From Malachius bipustulatus (taxonomy: Eukaryota > Arthropoda > Insecta > Coleoptera > Melyridae): a stretch of DNA of 64,000 nucleotides. The translations under genes were made by a program, and so were the position numbers. The notes beneath the pieces are model-generated. The model did no database searches. It saw only the letters and a list, made by a program, of their open reading frames with translations, and had not been told where the DNA came from. The stretch is from contig OU342632.1 in assembly GCA_910589415.1 (NCBI GenBank), positions 43,203,341 to 43,267,340 on the forward strand, in the 5' to 3' direction. Positions within the stretch are counted from its first letter, which is position 1, and the number at the start of each line of letters is the position of its first letter. Of this stretch, positions 38,291 to 50,221 are shown piece after piece.

Positions 38291-39229
38291 TTTTATTTTG
38301 TGGACTCATTTTTCGTTATCATTGAGAAAAGAACAGAATAAGCTTTCAAATAATTTTCATCGACTAACTAGTTAGCTTTACTTGTCGTGCAGTTAGGCAA
38401 CAACGCTGAGAACTTGCAGAACATTTTCATTGACTTATAAGATAGCTCCAAGAGTTTATTAAATAACAGCACTAACAGTAGATATATGTATAGCATATGG
38501 TAATTCTACAGTAGTCTATTTGCAGTATTAGGCGGCGATAATAGCAATAATTGCATGTCATAAATTGCAAAATCTTGTCGCAAGCTATTCTTGCATGTTC
38601 GCTATTATTATAGGCTGCTCAATTATCTCAGATTCAGTAGGTAGAAAAAAGGCAAAGAAATGTACAGAATATTTTACATATTTCTTCGCTTCTTTTTGTT
38701 ATCTGTAACGATCAAGGAAGTGGGTCAGATGAATTTTCGGCTAAGTGTAGGAAAAAAATTCACACCTTCAGTATTTTTGGAACGTTTACACACGTAATAA
38801 GTCGTAAATAGAATAACCAAGTAACACGCAACGTTCCGTTTTTATAAAGTTCCTATTTCCCTTTATGGAATGATTCCTGGCATTTTTAGAGAAATGATAT
38901 ACTTATAATGGCAAAGATGTATAGCCAAGTAAAAAATGGTATAAAGAACTGTCATTATATATTTTTTTAATTTATGCAGCGTAATAGAAATTAGAGTGTC
39001 TATTTCTATAAATGTAAAATCGTTACTTATTTTAATCTTTCTCTTTTTAAACAGATTTCATCCAGTTCTGACATAAGACGATACTTTTCAAAACTAACTG
39101 ACATACGAAACGCCCCTTTTATTAGCTACATACATAACGAAATTAACATCACATAAAACGCCCGTTTTTAGACCAAATTTAGATCCTATTATTTTGAGCC
39201 AACTCATATATTTCCACGGCCTACTAGAT
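38291..39229. other. No gene recognised
   Basis: AT-rich DNA without a supportable feature. Confidence 0.5.
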
Positions 39230-39880
39230 TCCAAAATTTTCATAGTCAACTTTCCTTTTTCTGATGGAAGGGTTATTGTGTTTTCATGTCATTCGGTATG
39301 AAAAGTCAAGGATGTCAGAAATTTCACATTCACAATAAATAATTTCAAATCCGTTTCTTCTTCTTGTGGAAAAAAAAAGAAACATTTTCCACCAAACGTC
39401 AGCTCGACGTCATTTTTGGATATTTACTGCGAAGTAAGGAGTGAGCAACAAAAAATAGACTAGCGATATGTCATGGAAAAGAGAGACAAAATAAGATAAT
39501 ATGTCTTCAATAAATTAAACATGATTAATTTTACAGTAGTTTAGATAAAAATCTGAAATTAAGGTTATGGTTTGTTTCTCTCAGTTGACAAGCATCTCAC
39601 GACACTGGCTTGCTTGAAGCTAAATAACGGTGCGCCCACTCTTAGACTATTTCATATTTAGAATATTTCCAATGATATAGCAATTGCACATCGACATACG
39701 AGTACGTTACAAGAGCTACCGTCAGTCTTTTTTTTATTGCTCACTCTTTATCTTCATGACATTTTGTTGAAACAATGTTCTGTTTTCGAAGAAGATTAAA
39801 ATTTTGAAATTTTTTTTAATGAGATCTATTTTTGACTTGATTTGTTTTTTCATACCAAATGACTTGAAAAAGTAATATGG
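39230..39880. repeat. Diverged long inverted repeat
   Basis: CATGTCATTCGGTATGAAAAGTCAAG near 39285 is mirrored by CTTGATTTG..TTTTTTCATACCAAATGACTTG near 39836-39870, and AAGGAGTGAGCAACAAAAAA near 39434 by TTTTTTTTATTGCTCACTCTTT near 39730. The arms keep order and spacing over about 170 bp, with substitutions and indels, around a core of about 280 bp. This fits an old TIR element. No target duplication was identified. Confidence 0.5.
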
Positions 39881-41775
39881 TGGCTATAACAAAAAAAAAA
39901 AAACCTACTTTGACTCTATAGGATCTATTCGACTTTAAACATTTTTCAAGAATAAGGGCTGTAACATTAAGAATTTCTGATGTAACAGGAATCTCAACAG
40001 CATATCTCAGCGGGGCAGAAAATTTATTAAAAACATAGTTCGATTTGCAAGATAGCGAAAAACGATAAGATTTTCAGGGAGGCGTAGAAAAATCAGTTAT
40101 TGGACCTTTCTTCGATTTCTACAACTCCCGATAAAATAATCCCCGGTTCATTTATTTTTAGTTTGAAAAATATAGCTGTGATATTTCGTCATAATATATT
40201 ACATTGTCTTTTTTGATAGTCCCGGTTGATGTGAAGCTTGCTTTTCTTTTTGTAAGTCAAACGTGATGCCGAGAAAATGATCCACTCTATGCCGACATAA
40301 TAAACTTTCAAACTTCTGTTTCAAGACGCGATCTGGATTATATATCGAAAAGTTTTACGCTTAATAAAAGTTTTATATAAAAAATATATACCTCCCGACG
40401 AGGGCAAATGTTGCAGATGCCATATTTCAATTTTTCTACACTCGAGGTTTCGTAAACTTTTTAGATTATCTTTAAAACCTTTTGATATTGTATAATTTTT
40501 TAATGCTCAATAATTTAAGGTATTTTAATAATTTGAGACTGGATTTTCAAATCTCATCAAGATAGCAAATTTATTCCCAAGATAAATATGTTTGAGTTTG
40601 TTTCATATTAACGGTTCAGCCAACTGAAAAAAGAACAACAATATACAATTTCTAAAATACTCACATCCCAGGTTCATGGTCAAGACCTGAAAAAAGAACA
40701 CTTATTGAAAGTGTTCATTATTCGTTTTAACAAACCCTTAACTTTAAAAACTCTTTAAAATCGCTCATAATTTAAATGATTTATAAATAATAATGTAATA
40801 CAGGAGGAAAACTAAATACAATTCTGATCATTTGCAGTAAAAACCCTGGGACATATTTTTTTAAGAAACTCTCTTGTAAATATAGAATATTTCCCGAAAG
40901 TAATTTAAAACATTGCTATAATAGGAAGAGTCTAAACGTAACCATGAAGTATTATTGTTACCCTTAGGATGATCGCAATTTCGAGAAAGCACACTTACAT
41001 TTATAGAAGGAAATTTTTCTAGCTGATCGAAATTCTGTTTAAGTACCTATAAGGTTTATTGTTCAATACTTTTTTCATCTAATTTCGCTTACCATATTTT
41101 CTTGAAGTATTCTTTCAAAGAAGTTATGAGAATTCTTCGCTAAAAATTTATAGATACAGATTCTTAAATATTTGCAATAAGACTTTGTTAGGTTTGTAGT
41201 GCAACTGACTTACCTAATTTTCAGTAAAACTTTAGATTATTCATCGTAAAATATTAAATACCGATGTATCGATCAATTTGTTTCTTAACGTAATTTTAGG
41301 ATATCAATTTCTTTATTAGTGAATTGGAAATTCAATTTCACTTCAATTATTGCTTACATTTTTATCCACCGAAATTACCCATTAAGGAAAATCGGAGAAT
41401 TTTTTCCATCACAGCAGAACGACGCTTCTTTTTATTATCAGAGAAATTGGATTGTAATTTTATTGCCATAATGCCGTCTCTCCTGCTTGGAATTATATCA
41501 GGTAGGCATACATTTAAATTTTTCGTCGTGAAAAAGGAAAGAAACGGATCCGATAGATACAGAGGTTTCAACCATTAACGGAGACACAACTTCCGGGAAA
41601 TACTCCAGAGCCTACATAATTTTCTTGAAAATTCGAGGAGAACTATAAAGTTGAATAGGTATTTGCTCGCGTTCAACAGTTGAGAAAATTTGATTTGATT
41701 TCTTGCTATAAGCTAGTCTTAAAAGGTTTTTATTGTTATTCAAAAATTTTACTTAAAATATTTATAACAAAAAAA
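39881..41775. other. No gene recognised
   Basis: AT-rich DNA. A frame open on both strands at about 41324-41578 has no recognisable content. Confidence 0.5.
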
Positions 41776-41787
41776 TTATCGAAACTT
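41776..41787. repeat. SINE target duplication, left copy
   Basis: TTATCGAAACTT, identical to 42039-42050 on the other side of the SINE. Confidence 0.9.
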
Positions 41788-42038
41788 TATTTTATTTTTT
41801 TATTTTTTTTTTTAAAGGGGGAGCATCGGTCTTCACTATGTAGTTAAGACAAAGTCGCTCCACACCGGTAATATGGGTTTGGAGCCTCTTGCTCATACAC
41901 CCAGCCTCAAGTATGCCAAACAAATAGTTGAAAGGACAGCACAAACACCCAGAGCCTTCACCGAGAATCGAACTCAGTCCGCCGGGTCCAGTGATTCAGC
42001 AGACCGCCCACTGAACCACTCGGCCACCGGTGTGCTCG
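41788..42038 (-). mobile_element. tRNA-derived SINE with 12-bp target duplication
   Basis: Read on the minus strand, the element starts near 42038 with a tRNA-like head. GGTGGCCGAGTGGTTCAGTG holds a pol III A box (TGGCCGAGTGGT) and, about 40 bp on, GAGTTCGATTCTC is a B box. A tRNA-unrelated body of about 150 bp follows (GGCTCTGGGTGTTTGTGCTG ... GAAGACCGATGCTCCCCCTT), ending in an A-rich tail at about 41815-41788. The direct repeat TTATCGAAACTT flanks it at 41776-41787 and 42039-42050, the expected target-site duplication. The head is most like tRNA-Ser by its A box and a TGA at the anticodon position, but this is an inference. Transcription would be by RNA polymerase III from the internal boxes; mobilisation needs a partner LINE. 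Confidence 0.92.
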
Positions 42039-42050
42039 TTATCGAAACTT
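42039..42050. repeat. SINE target duplication, right copy
   Basis: TTATCGAAACTT, identical to 41776-41787. Confidence 0.9.
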
Positions 42051-43329
42051 AAAAAAATACCCAAATAATTTTCAGCCTAAACTTTTGCAGCTCTTTCTTA
42101 ATGTTCATGTACTGGTATCGAGTATGATGATTCCCAGAAAGAACAGCAGCTTTCTCATGTAATTTTTTTCTTGTTGTTTTTGTCTTAAGTTAATTTTCTT
42201 TTTAAAATGCTTGAGGTCAATTATCGAGCCAATCATCGATCTAAGGAATCTAGTTGTAGATGGACTTAGGTCTGCATGAGTATCCAATCATAGAAAAATC
42301 GAAAGTTATTTGACAGGAACAGAAATAAAGCATTTCGATGTGTGAAGGGTACCACGGCTGGCTGAAACTGGTATTATAATTAATTCCGGGATGTTTTGCC
42401 ATGCTCCATGGAGATTTACCCGAACGTTTCGTCTACAACTGCATCATCAGCGGTTAAGTGTGCGCAAGCGTGTTCTAAAGTATTTGCTCAAAATACATTC
42501 CATTTCTTCTGCGGCCTTCTGCGTGTACTGTGAAGACATGCTACATGCAAGGTTAGGAGAAAACCGCCTTAAGCAAAATGTCGATAAGTACACCACTAAT
42601 AAGAGGTAGAGTATCATCACAGATATCTTCGAGGTAAGAAATGCAAGGATCTCATAATTTTCTCCTTTAGAGTTTTCTATTTTTTAAAGGGAACTGTGCG
42701 TCCAAGCACTGATAAAGCTGGACGTTGTTTCGCTTTGGTGAACTTGAAATAACAGCTACAAGAATGAATTAAGTCATACTTTTTGAATCCCTGTAACTGT
42801 TAATAAAATTTCAGTATATGTAGTCAAATCCTCACGGCAATTTAGATATTGTTACTTGGAGAAAATGTGAGACGTGACAACAAAGCGCTTGTGTGTGGCA
42901 ACTGAATGGCGACATGGCGACAACAACACTGCAACAATCATCTAATTCTTCAATTTACTTCAGGTTTGTGCAGAAATTATCACAAGAGCTCTGGCTCCAA
43001 CTATCTAAGTGAGTGGTTGGAACACATCGTGTAAATATCACATCCTGAAAAAAGATCGAAAAGTTGAATCTTCTTTTGTCAAGACTTGTGAAGTTAAAAC
43101 AATTTAAGTAATCAACTTGCGGGTATTGACGAGGTGGATAAACCAAGTCTAATCTATAGGACAGATTCTTCAATAATTTTCTCTGAAAATTTCCTGAATA
43201 TTGATGTGAATCCGATAGCTAGGCGACCACGCGACCCCGGCAAACTCCAAATGAAACCTCGCAAAAGCAAAATAAAGAAGCAATATGACCCCGATCCTGG
43301 AGAAATCTCACTTGTTACGCATTATATCG
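42051..43329. other. No gene recognised
   Basis: Mixed AT content. The stretch at about 42400-42460 (GGAGATTTACCCGAACGTTTC ... CATCATCAG) has the appearance of a dispersed repeat, but no second copy is in the window. Confidence 0.4.
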
Positions 43330-44110
43330 TGAGTGGGCCATTGTGACACCTGCACTGCGACCAAAGGTCTATTGTGGAGAAGTAGACTCTTTGAAAATAA
43401 AATAGGTCCTTGAAAATGTAACTGCGGGATAGATTAGTACCTGATAATGAATAATTACAAATAATCGGACTTTTGGACCTGGATTTACCAACGCTCAGAT
43501 TCAAACAGTTCTAATAATTGCATCACCACTCAAACTGGCATAGCTTGGACTGCAGCTCCATTGCGTCTGATTGATAACCAATGAGCGAGAACAGCTTCAG
43601 ATCGTTATCAAGAGGAGACAATCATGTTCTGAGAACAGCTCAACAACATCATTGATGAAAATATTGAAGAGTAACGGTCCCAACATGGATCCTTGAGACA
43701 CCCCAGATGACACTGTATAAGTATCGAATACTCGACAAACTAGCTTCGCCCCTCCAAATATCCCTTGATCAAAGAGATAAAACTACATGAGAAACAAAGT
43801 CTCTGAAGTTTGGACACTAGAAGTCCATGATGTAAACTATTAACGACTTTACTGAGGTGGATGTAAATCACATCAACCTGGATCGCATCCAACGCCTCAG
43901 CATGGACTTGGAAATACACGGGAATGTAGAAAAAATTCGAACAGTTTTGACAGATTACTAATCAAAGCGTTGGGGCGATAATTTTCAAATTTAGTCCTGT
44001 CCCCTTTTTATACACAGGTATGACTCCTATTTTACATTTCCCAGGAAATTCTCTAAAATATGCAATAAAAGCTCCACGAAAACATGTCAATTAAGTTAAT
44101 GAGAACATAT
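43330..44110 (-). pseudogene. Decayed CR1/Jockey-type LINE reverse transcriptase
   Basis: Minus-strand frames give an ordered series of RT pieces. FREFPGKCKIGVIPVYKKG lies near 44060-44000. A motif A relic, LSKVVNSLHHGLLVSKL, lies near 43850-43800, with Asn where the catalytic Asp is expected. ISLIKGYLEGRS follows near 43765. Motif B, SSGVSQGSMLGPLLFNIFIN, lies near 43710-43655. A motif C relic, DNDLKLF, lies near 43600, with Asn replacing one Asp of the usual ADDLK. DAMELQSKLCQFEW, NCLNLSVGKS and IFKDL then follow down to about 43380. Stops, frameshifts and a deletion between the fingers and motif A show it is inactive. Its original function was cDNA synthesis for a non-LTR retrotransposon. 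Confidence 0.82.
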
Positions 44111-44807
44111 TATGTTATATCAACGCGACAGTCCAAATTTTTCATAATAGCAAATTCTTCCTATAGACATTGCAATAATTAGATAACTCGTCACTTAGGA
44201 CAACATGTTCTTGCAATAGATGCACATGAGTAACGCTCACGATTTAAGTTGGAATGGATTAAAACTTAAAAGTTCGTTATCCTCCATATCTCTAAACATC
44301 ACGAGCTCGTAAAGTCCCTGAGTAAACTTCAAGATCCACGTACGAGTGCGGCTAAATCCACCCTGGTTGTAAACACACGATAGTTAACGACTTCAAGGAT
44401 AGCAAAGCCACCGGAACTGGAACTGACCTTGCTCTAAATTGCTTTGGTGTAGATTCGATTATTTAACACTGCCCTGTATAATTTTAAGATGACCGACACG
44501 CGGAATATTTTCATATTAAATGAAGAGGTGTTATTTTTTGCTCGATTTCCAACTGTGTGTATATTTTATCAAATAGGTAGGTAGTATTGATAGAAGTTTA
44601 TGTTGCAACTTCAGGAGTATTTTGGAAACTATAGTTAATTAAATGCTCATTAAATGTTTATTAGTTCCAGTAACTTTTACAATCGATAAATTCATATTTA
44701 ATGACTTTCCAAACGGTAATTTATTTATTTCGTCGTTTATTATTGAGTTAATAATAATGTATTCTTTTTAATCATTTTGATTGAAGTTAATTTACTTTTT
44801 GATAGAC
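44111..44807. other. No gene recognised
   Basis: AT-rich sequence between the RT relic and the first LTR element. It may include decayed flank of the LINE. Confidence 0.45.
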
Positions 44808-44812
44808 AATAC
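44808..44812. repeat. Target duplication of Pao/BEL copy 1, left
   Basis: AATAC directly before the LTR; the same AATAC follows the other LTR at 50614-50618. Confidence 0.88.
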
Positions 44813-45204
44813 TGTTTTTGGATCGACCAAGTTTTGATTTGCTCGAACACACTTTGTTTGGCGTTGCTATTAATTTTGTTTTAAAAAACAACAACTGATT
44901 AATTTTTATTTAGTGGACTGTATAATTATATTATTGTACTAAATTTTGACGGAGTTAGTAAATGCGTAATTGAAATAGGAAACTAGATTTTACACATTTA
45001 TTGAAATTAATATCGCTGGTTACAATAACACGTAACACCTGTTGTTTTCAAGGCTGAGAGGAGACTACTTATTCTTGCGTCGCGTTCACCCCGTTCACCC
45101 CGAACATCCGTAGGCACACGGCAGGGCAAACCAGAGGGATAAATGCAACTGCGCATGAAGAGTTATTTTAAAGTTTTCAAATTCAAATTATTGTTTTCTT
45201 AACA
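44813..45204 (-). repeat. 3' LTR of copy 1
   Basis: It ends TG...CA on both strands (TGTTTTTGGATCGACCAAGT ... TTGTTTTCTTAACA). Read on the minus strand it begins TGTTAAGAAAACAATAATTT. AATAAA-type signals occur within it (TCAATAAATG, CTAAATAAAA). It looks identical to 50222-50613. Confidence 0.95.
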
Positions 45205-45219
45205 TAACACCCCGCCTTG
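45205..45219 (-). other. Polypurine tract of copy 1
   Basis: CAAGGCGGGGTGTTA on the minus strand, directly upstream of the 3' LTR; a plausible plus-strand primer site. Confidence 0.65.
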
Positions 45220-45488
45220 AAAACACACGTTTTCAAAAAGAAAAACATTATTTTGTAATTATTACATTTTTAAAAATGATATATAAAGATATCAAACATT
45301 TTTAGAACTTCAGAGTTCTGATATTTTAACATTCAACAAAGAATAGCTAAATCAATTAAAATCTCAAATTCAATATTTTTACAAATATGTTGAAGTAACA
45401 TTTTACATTAAAAATCTGATTAAATTCTGGCATAAATGCAAGCAAAATTGGAAATACTTTCACAACACCACAGTCCAGAAAACACTTA

Positions 45489-48400
45489 TTATTGTTCACT
45501 TGATGTTGAAGATTCTTCAAGTGGTAAGGGACAAATTTTTGAGAATGCCCTTTGGATGTTTCCCGTGGCTGTTTTAATGGTAGCCACCCGACTTACACCA
45601 TCCTTGCCAGTGTGAAGTTGAATTATTCTTCCAAGCTTCCACAACATAGGAGGAAGATTATCCTCCTTTATAATTACCAGCGCACCCTGACGAATACTTC
45701 CACTGTTGTTCTGCCATTTCGTGCGTTTTTGAAGTTCTGCTATATATTCTTTGCTCCATCTTGTCCAATAGTGCTGCTGCAGTTGTTGGACTTTTTGAAA
45801 GTAAGATAACCTTGACTCGGTAATCTTCAAAAGAGATGGGTCTGGTAGCGATGACAGTGGTCTTCCAACCAAAAAGTGAGCTGGGGTTAAAGGATTCAAG
45901 TCGCTAGGATCGGTAGAAAGGGGCGACAAGGGTCTAGAGTTTAGGATAGCTTCAATTTGTGCTAATAAACTATATAACTCTTCAAATGTTAGAAAAGCAT
46001 TACCTGCAACCCTTTTTAAATGAAATTTGCATGAACGTATTCCTGCTTCCCACAATCCTCCAAAGTGAGGAGCCCGAGGGGGGATAAAATGCCAATTGAT
46101 TCCTTCGCTCGTCATACTTTTTGTAATAGAATTTTCATTTGCCTTAAGAAAGGTTTGTAGCTCTTTTAATTCATTTTTGGTGCCCTTAAAATTACTCCCA
46201 TTGTCAGAGTACATATGGGAAGGCTTACCTCTACATGCTACAAATCTTCTCAGCGTTAAAACGAACGATTCTGTTGACAAACTAGTCACCAGTTCGAGGT
46301 GTACAGCCTTTGTCACCATGCAAACAAATTTTGCATCTCGACACATTACATGACGCGAAAATTTTAAGTTGTTTAGTAATGGTAGCTGATTTCTAAAAAC
46401 TACCCACCTATTATAAATAATCACAGGAAGACTTTCGTCCCAATCTAGCTTTTCCTTCCAAATATCTTGCATTATGATTTTTCCTAATATTGTGCAAGCG
46501 CTCAAAAGTCCAAGAGGGTCGAAAATTTGTGAAATCTCAGATAGGACCTTTCGTTTAGTGACCTGATCATGAGAAGTCTGTGATATTGAATACATTAATT
46601 TGTCACCTTTGCTATCCCACAAAAGACCTAAAGTTTTAGTATTTTCGTTGGAGCCAAAATCTAATACATTTGGATGTTTTTCTGAATTATCAATTAAATT
46701 TAAAGGTTCTGCTTCATTGCAGATCCATTTCCTAAGGCTGAAGCAACCATTGGCTAGAATTTTAGGTAAATTTTTACAAATATCTTTGGCAAATTCTAAA
46801 TTATCAGTACTTACAAGTAAATCGTCTACATAGAAATTGTTTTTAATTATGTCAGCCATATTTGGATTCGACTCTTCTAGTTCTATTCCGATTTGCATTA
46901 GACTGCGAATTGCCAAAAATGATCCCGATGCGGTTCCATAGGTAACGGTATTTAAATTATAATCTTTTAAAGGCTCATCGGGACTAGGCCTCCAGAGTAT
47001 CCTTTGTAAGGATCTTTGCTCATCATTTACTTGTACCATACGGTACATTTTTTCTATATCTGCTGATAGAGCATAATAACCGTTCCTGAACCGCAACAAG
47101 ATAGAAAATAAATCTTGTTGAATAGTAGCTCCGACCATTTGAATATTATTCAGAGAGTATCCAGAGGTGGTAGTGGCTGAACCATCAAACACCACCCTTA
47201 ATTTTGTCGTTAGACTCCCTTCTTTTAATACACCGTGGTGTGGTAAGTAAAAAGAAATTTCATTGTCTTTTGGAATAACAGGGGACATATGGCCCATTGT
47301 TTTATATTCAGTCATAAAATTGACATACCGATTGCGTAATTGTTCATTATTTTGCAGTTTTCTTTCTAAAGAAAGGAACCGCTTTTTTGCTTGTTCACGC
47401 GATTCTCCTAATTTACTTGCAGGCTCTTTTAAAGGGATTGAAACTATAAACCTTCCATTAGAATCGCGTTTCACATTATCTACATAGTGTTTTTCACAGG
47501 CTTTTTCTTCCATTGATAAAGAACGGACATCATTAAATTGCTCAATTTCCCAAAATCGGGATAGCTGATTTTGTACATCAGACGTATCGCTTGTCTGACT
47601 TAAGTTACAATGTACGCGATTACCAAAGTTAGTTGGAATGGGACCAGAAACTAGCCAACCTAATCGACTTTTCTGAAGAGTAGGTAAACCGGATCCCAAC
47701 ATTACCTGACCCACACATAATAATTCCCAAAAATGGGTTGCCCCGAGTAACAGATCTATTTCGCTGGGTTTGTCAAAACCTGGATCGGCTAATTTACGAT
47801 CACCAAATCCCTTCAAGTTCTTTATATTAAATTCAAAACCAGGCATTGCAGCTGTGATTTTATCTATTATCAAGCAAGATGTACTCAATTTAAATTCCGA
47901 ATGATAAGATTGAATTTCTATATCACATTTAAATCGTATCTTTGACATCGACTGACTTATTCCCAATACTGTAATATCAGTTTCACCCAAGGGTAATTTC
48001 AATTTTTTAACTAAGTCACTCGTTATAAAATTTGACTGTGAGCAAGAATCTAATAATGCTCTGGCCATATGAGCCTTTCCGCTTGAATCTATTATTTTTA
48101 CACGAGCCGTTGGTAAGAGAACTTGTGTTGCATTTGAAGAAACAGCTGCTACTGTTTGAGGAATTTCTTGCGAAGAACTTTCTTCTTCTTTTTCACTATG
48201 TAAAAGTATATTGTGACGTTTCTTGCACTTACTACAAGTGTACTTCGAAGTACAGTTTCCAATAAAATGGCCTTTTTTCAAACATAAGATACACAATTTA
48301 AGAGCCTTGGCCTTTTCTAGTCTAACCTTTGTGGAGAATTTGAGAAAAGTATCGCAATTCCATATGGCATGAGAACCCTTACAAACAATACAAGGACATT

Positions 48401-49427
48401 GGTTAATTGTAACAAATGATTTAGTTCTTGGATTAAATTTATTTCTATCAGCATCCCTATCCAAGTTTTTATTATTCTTAATTTCCAACGTTTCCAAAAA
48501 ATCTGCTTTTTCTCTAAGAAAAATTTGAAGATCTTCAAAGGAAGGAAGATCATTACCGTTAACCTTTTGTTCCCATTCCCGAAGAGTAACATTATCTAAC
48601 TTAGAAGTGATTAAATAAATAATCAGAGTTTCTCCTAAGTGTTTTGCCGAAGTTAAGCTATAAATTGAATTCAAATGCTTCGACATTGAGTCCAAAATTT
48701 TCCTTATCTTAGAAGAAGATTCTTTTTGGATGTGTTCCAATTGAAATAAAGATTTTACATGATTGTGTAATAATACCTTTGTACTGTTGTATCTTTCTTT
48801 TAATCTTTCCCATGCTAACTTATAATTATCTCCACAAAAATCGATTGCTTTTATTACCTGAGCAGCGTCACCCTCTAGACTTGCTCTCAAGTAATGATAT
48901 TTTTGGATATTATCCAACTGATCATTATTGTTTATTAAACTTACAAAAAGGTCTCTAAATTCGAGCCAACTCTCACTTTTACCGGAGAATTTTGGTAATT
49001 GTATTGTTGGAAGTTTAATATTTTGATTTGAGTTTGAAGCAGTTGAATTATTTGAACTATGTACGGATCCTACCTCATCTTTTTCTCTATTTAAATTTGA
49101 TTCGGAGGGTGCCTTCACTACCTGTATTAAATCTGAATTTATGAGACACTCTGCTGTAGCCATAATTTCGAAATATTTATTTTCAAATTCGTTTCTATAT
49201 TTTACATGCTGTGCATCAATTTCTTCACCCTCACCCTCGATTTCAATTTTAATTTGCACTTCATCAAAGTGATGAAGTAGCAATTCTGCTTCATCAAATC
49301 TTTTTCGAAGATTGATTAACTTTACTTTAGTTAAAATCTCTCCTATTGTTTTTAAATCATTGACAAAATTTGTAAAATTAGTCAATTTTGTTTTAAGAAC
49401 AGCGCGTTGTTTTTTAAGATTGTCCAT
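45489..49427 (-). CDS. Pao/BEL gag-pol polyprotein with internal deletion, copy 1
   Basis: The frame starts at a true ATG and encodes 1312 residues. A gag-like region (DUF1759 type, about 140-290, with LPKFSGKSESWLEFRDLF) comes first. Three zinc knuckles follow at about 343-410 (CIVCKGSHAIWNC, CILCLKKGHFIGNC, CSKCKKRHNILLH), then a retropepsin-like DUF1758 site near 455 (LLDSCSQSNFI). The reverse transcriptase spans about 690-890, with the YVDD active site near 866, and a Peptidase_A17-type region lies near 968 (FDPLGLL). After about residue 1026 the protein jumps from NNLKFSRHVM to FVCMVTKAVHLELV, inside the integrase core. SDNGSNF (near 1073) and GLWEAG (near 1126) supply the second Asp and the Glu, and a DUF5641-like tail ends it. 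The RNase H domain, integrase zinc finger and first integrase Asp are absent. The frame stays open, so the loss is in frame. Confidence 0.93.
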   Translation of the reverse strand: MDNLKKQRAVLKTKLTNFTNFVNDLKTIGEILTKVKLINLRKRFDEAELLLHHFDEVQIKIEIEGEGEEIDAQHVKYRNEFENKYFEIMATAECLINSDLIQVVKAPSESNLNREKDEVGSVHSSNNSTASNSNQNIKLPTIQLPKFSGKSESWLEFRDLFVSLINNNDQLDNIQKYHYLRASLEGDAAQVIKAIDFCGDNYKLAWERLKERYNSTKVLLHNHVKSLFQLEHIQKESSSKIRKILDSMSKHLNSIYSLTSAKHLGETLIIYLITSKLDNVTLREWEQKVNGNDLPSFEDLQIFLREKADFLETLEIKNNKNLDRDADRNKFNPRTKSFVTINQCPCIVCKGSHAIWNCDTFLKFSTKVRLEKAKALKLCILCLKKGHFIGNCTSKYTCSKCKKRHNILLHSEKEEESSSQEIPQTVAAVSSNATQVLLPTARVKIIDSSGKAHMARALLDSCSQSNFITSDLVKKLKLPLGETDITVLGISQSMSKIRFKCDIEIQSYHSEFKLSTSCLIIDKITAAMPGFEFNIKNLKGFGDRKLADPGFDKPSEIDLLLGATHFWELLCVGQVMLGSGLPTLQKSRLGWLVSGPIPTNFGNRVHCNLSQTSDTSDVQNQLSRFWEIEQFNDVRSLSMEEKACEKHYVDNVKRDSNGRFIVSIPLKEPASKLGESREQAKKRFLSLERKLQNNEQLRNRYVNFMTEYKTMGHMSPVIPKDNEISFYLPHHGVLKEGSLTTKLRVVFDGSATTTSGYSLNNIQMVGATIQQDLFSILLRFRNGYYALSADIEKMYRMVQVNDEQRSLQRILWRPSPDEPLKDYNLNTVTYGTASGSFLAIRSLMQIGIELEESNPNMADIIKNNFYVDDLLVSTDNLEFAKDICKNLPKILANGCFSLRKWICNEAEPLNLIDNSEKHPNVLDFGSNENTKTLGLLWDSKGDKLMYSISQTSHDQVTKRKVLSEISQIFDPLGLLSACTILGKIIMQDIWKEKLDWDESLPVIIYNRWVVFRNQLPLLNNLKFSRHVMCRDAKFVCMVTKAVHLELVTSLSTESFVLTLRRFVACRGKPSHMYSDNGSNFKGTKNELKELQTFLKANENSITKSMTSEGINWHFIPPRAPHFGGLWEAGIRSCKFHLKRVAGNAFLTFEELYSLLAQIEAILNSRPLSPLSTDPSDLNPLTPAHFLVGRPLSSLPDPSLLKITESRLSYFQKVQQLQQHYWTRWSKEYIAELQKRTKWQNNSGSIRQGALVIIKEDNLPPMLWKLGRIIQLHTGKDGVSRVATIKTATGNIQRAFSKICPLPLEESSTSSEQ

Positions 49428-50203
49428 ATTTATCTATAGTTTTAATCGTCTTCTTTATTTTGTTTTATTAATAAAAATATTGTTTATTTGAAAACGATTA
49501 AATTTTAAATAATCCAAGTAGACGAATTAAAGAACCATTTGGCAACGTCGTATTATTTCTTGGAGGAAACAGACATTCGTTTATGCAATGCAAATCCAAA
49601 GTATAATAATTATTGATTTACCCAGTGTGAAAAGCGAGATCCAGTATTATTATGATGCAGCCCAATAAAAACTACCAACACCAGCTGCAGGTTCAGGGAG
49701 AACTTGCCTGTTTACATTACCTTACTGGACTGGACTGCGTGAATATACTTTGATGCACACTACACTAGCAAGTATGCATTTAAGATTGTCTGGAATATTA
49801 TGCAATGTAACGCTCTTCTAACTAATGGTTAACCTGAGATATTGATTATTTTCTTACCTTTCAAATATTTGAATTTTTCTTTTTTAATTAATGAAATACG
49901 AATAACTACAAGTTGAAACCAAATTATAGGAATAACTTTATTAGGATTATTGTATCAATAAGGAAAAAAAAGGAGCTCACTCACCACTTTGCTTTCTTCT
50001 TCTAATGTGATGCCGCCGCCGCTTTCCAATTCCAATTATTATTATTGTTATTAGGTATTCAATATTTCATTTTGCTATTATTGTTGATTTGGATCCCAGG
50101 ATTGTGGTACCATTTATTGTGCTTCTTTCAAATTATTTACCATTGAAACGTTCAACAAACACTCCGTGATTTTGAACGAATTATTTTGAGTCTCCTTCAG
50201 CTA

Positions 50204-50221
50204 TGCGGTTCTGTAGGACCA
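50204..50221 (-). other. Candidate primer-binding site of copy 1
   Basis: On the minus strand TGGTCCTACAGAACCGCA directly follows the 5' LTR; the TGG start fits the CCA end of a tRNA primer. The tRNA was not identified. Confidence 0.5.

Noticed and set aside
41960..42035. Functional tRNA gene
   Set aside because: The A and B boxes sit in a tRNA-like head that continues into a SINE body with target duplication; the cloverleaf is not intact.
44370..44440. Plus-strand DSKATGTGTD stretch resembling a LINE RT segment
   Set aside because: Wrong strand and order relative to the adjacent minus-strand RT relic; probably chance.
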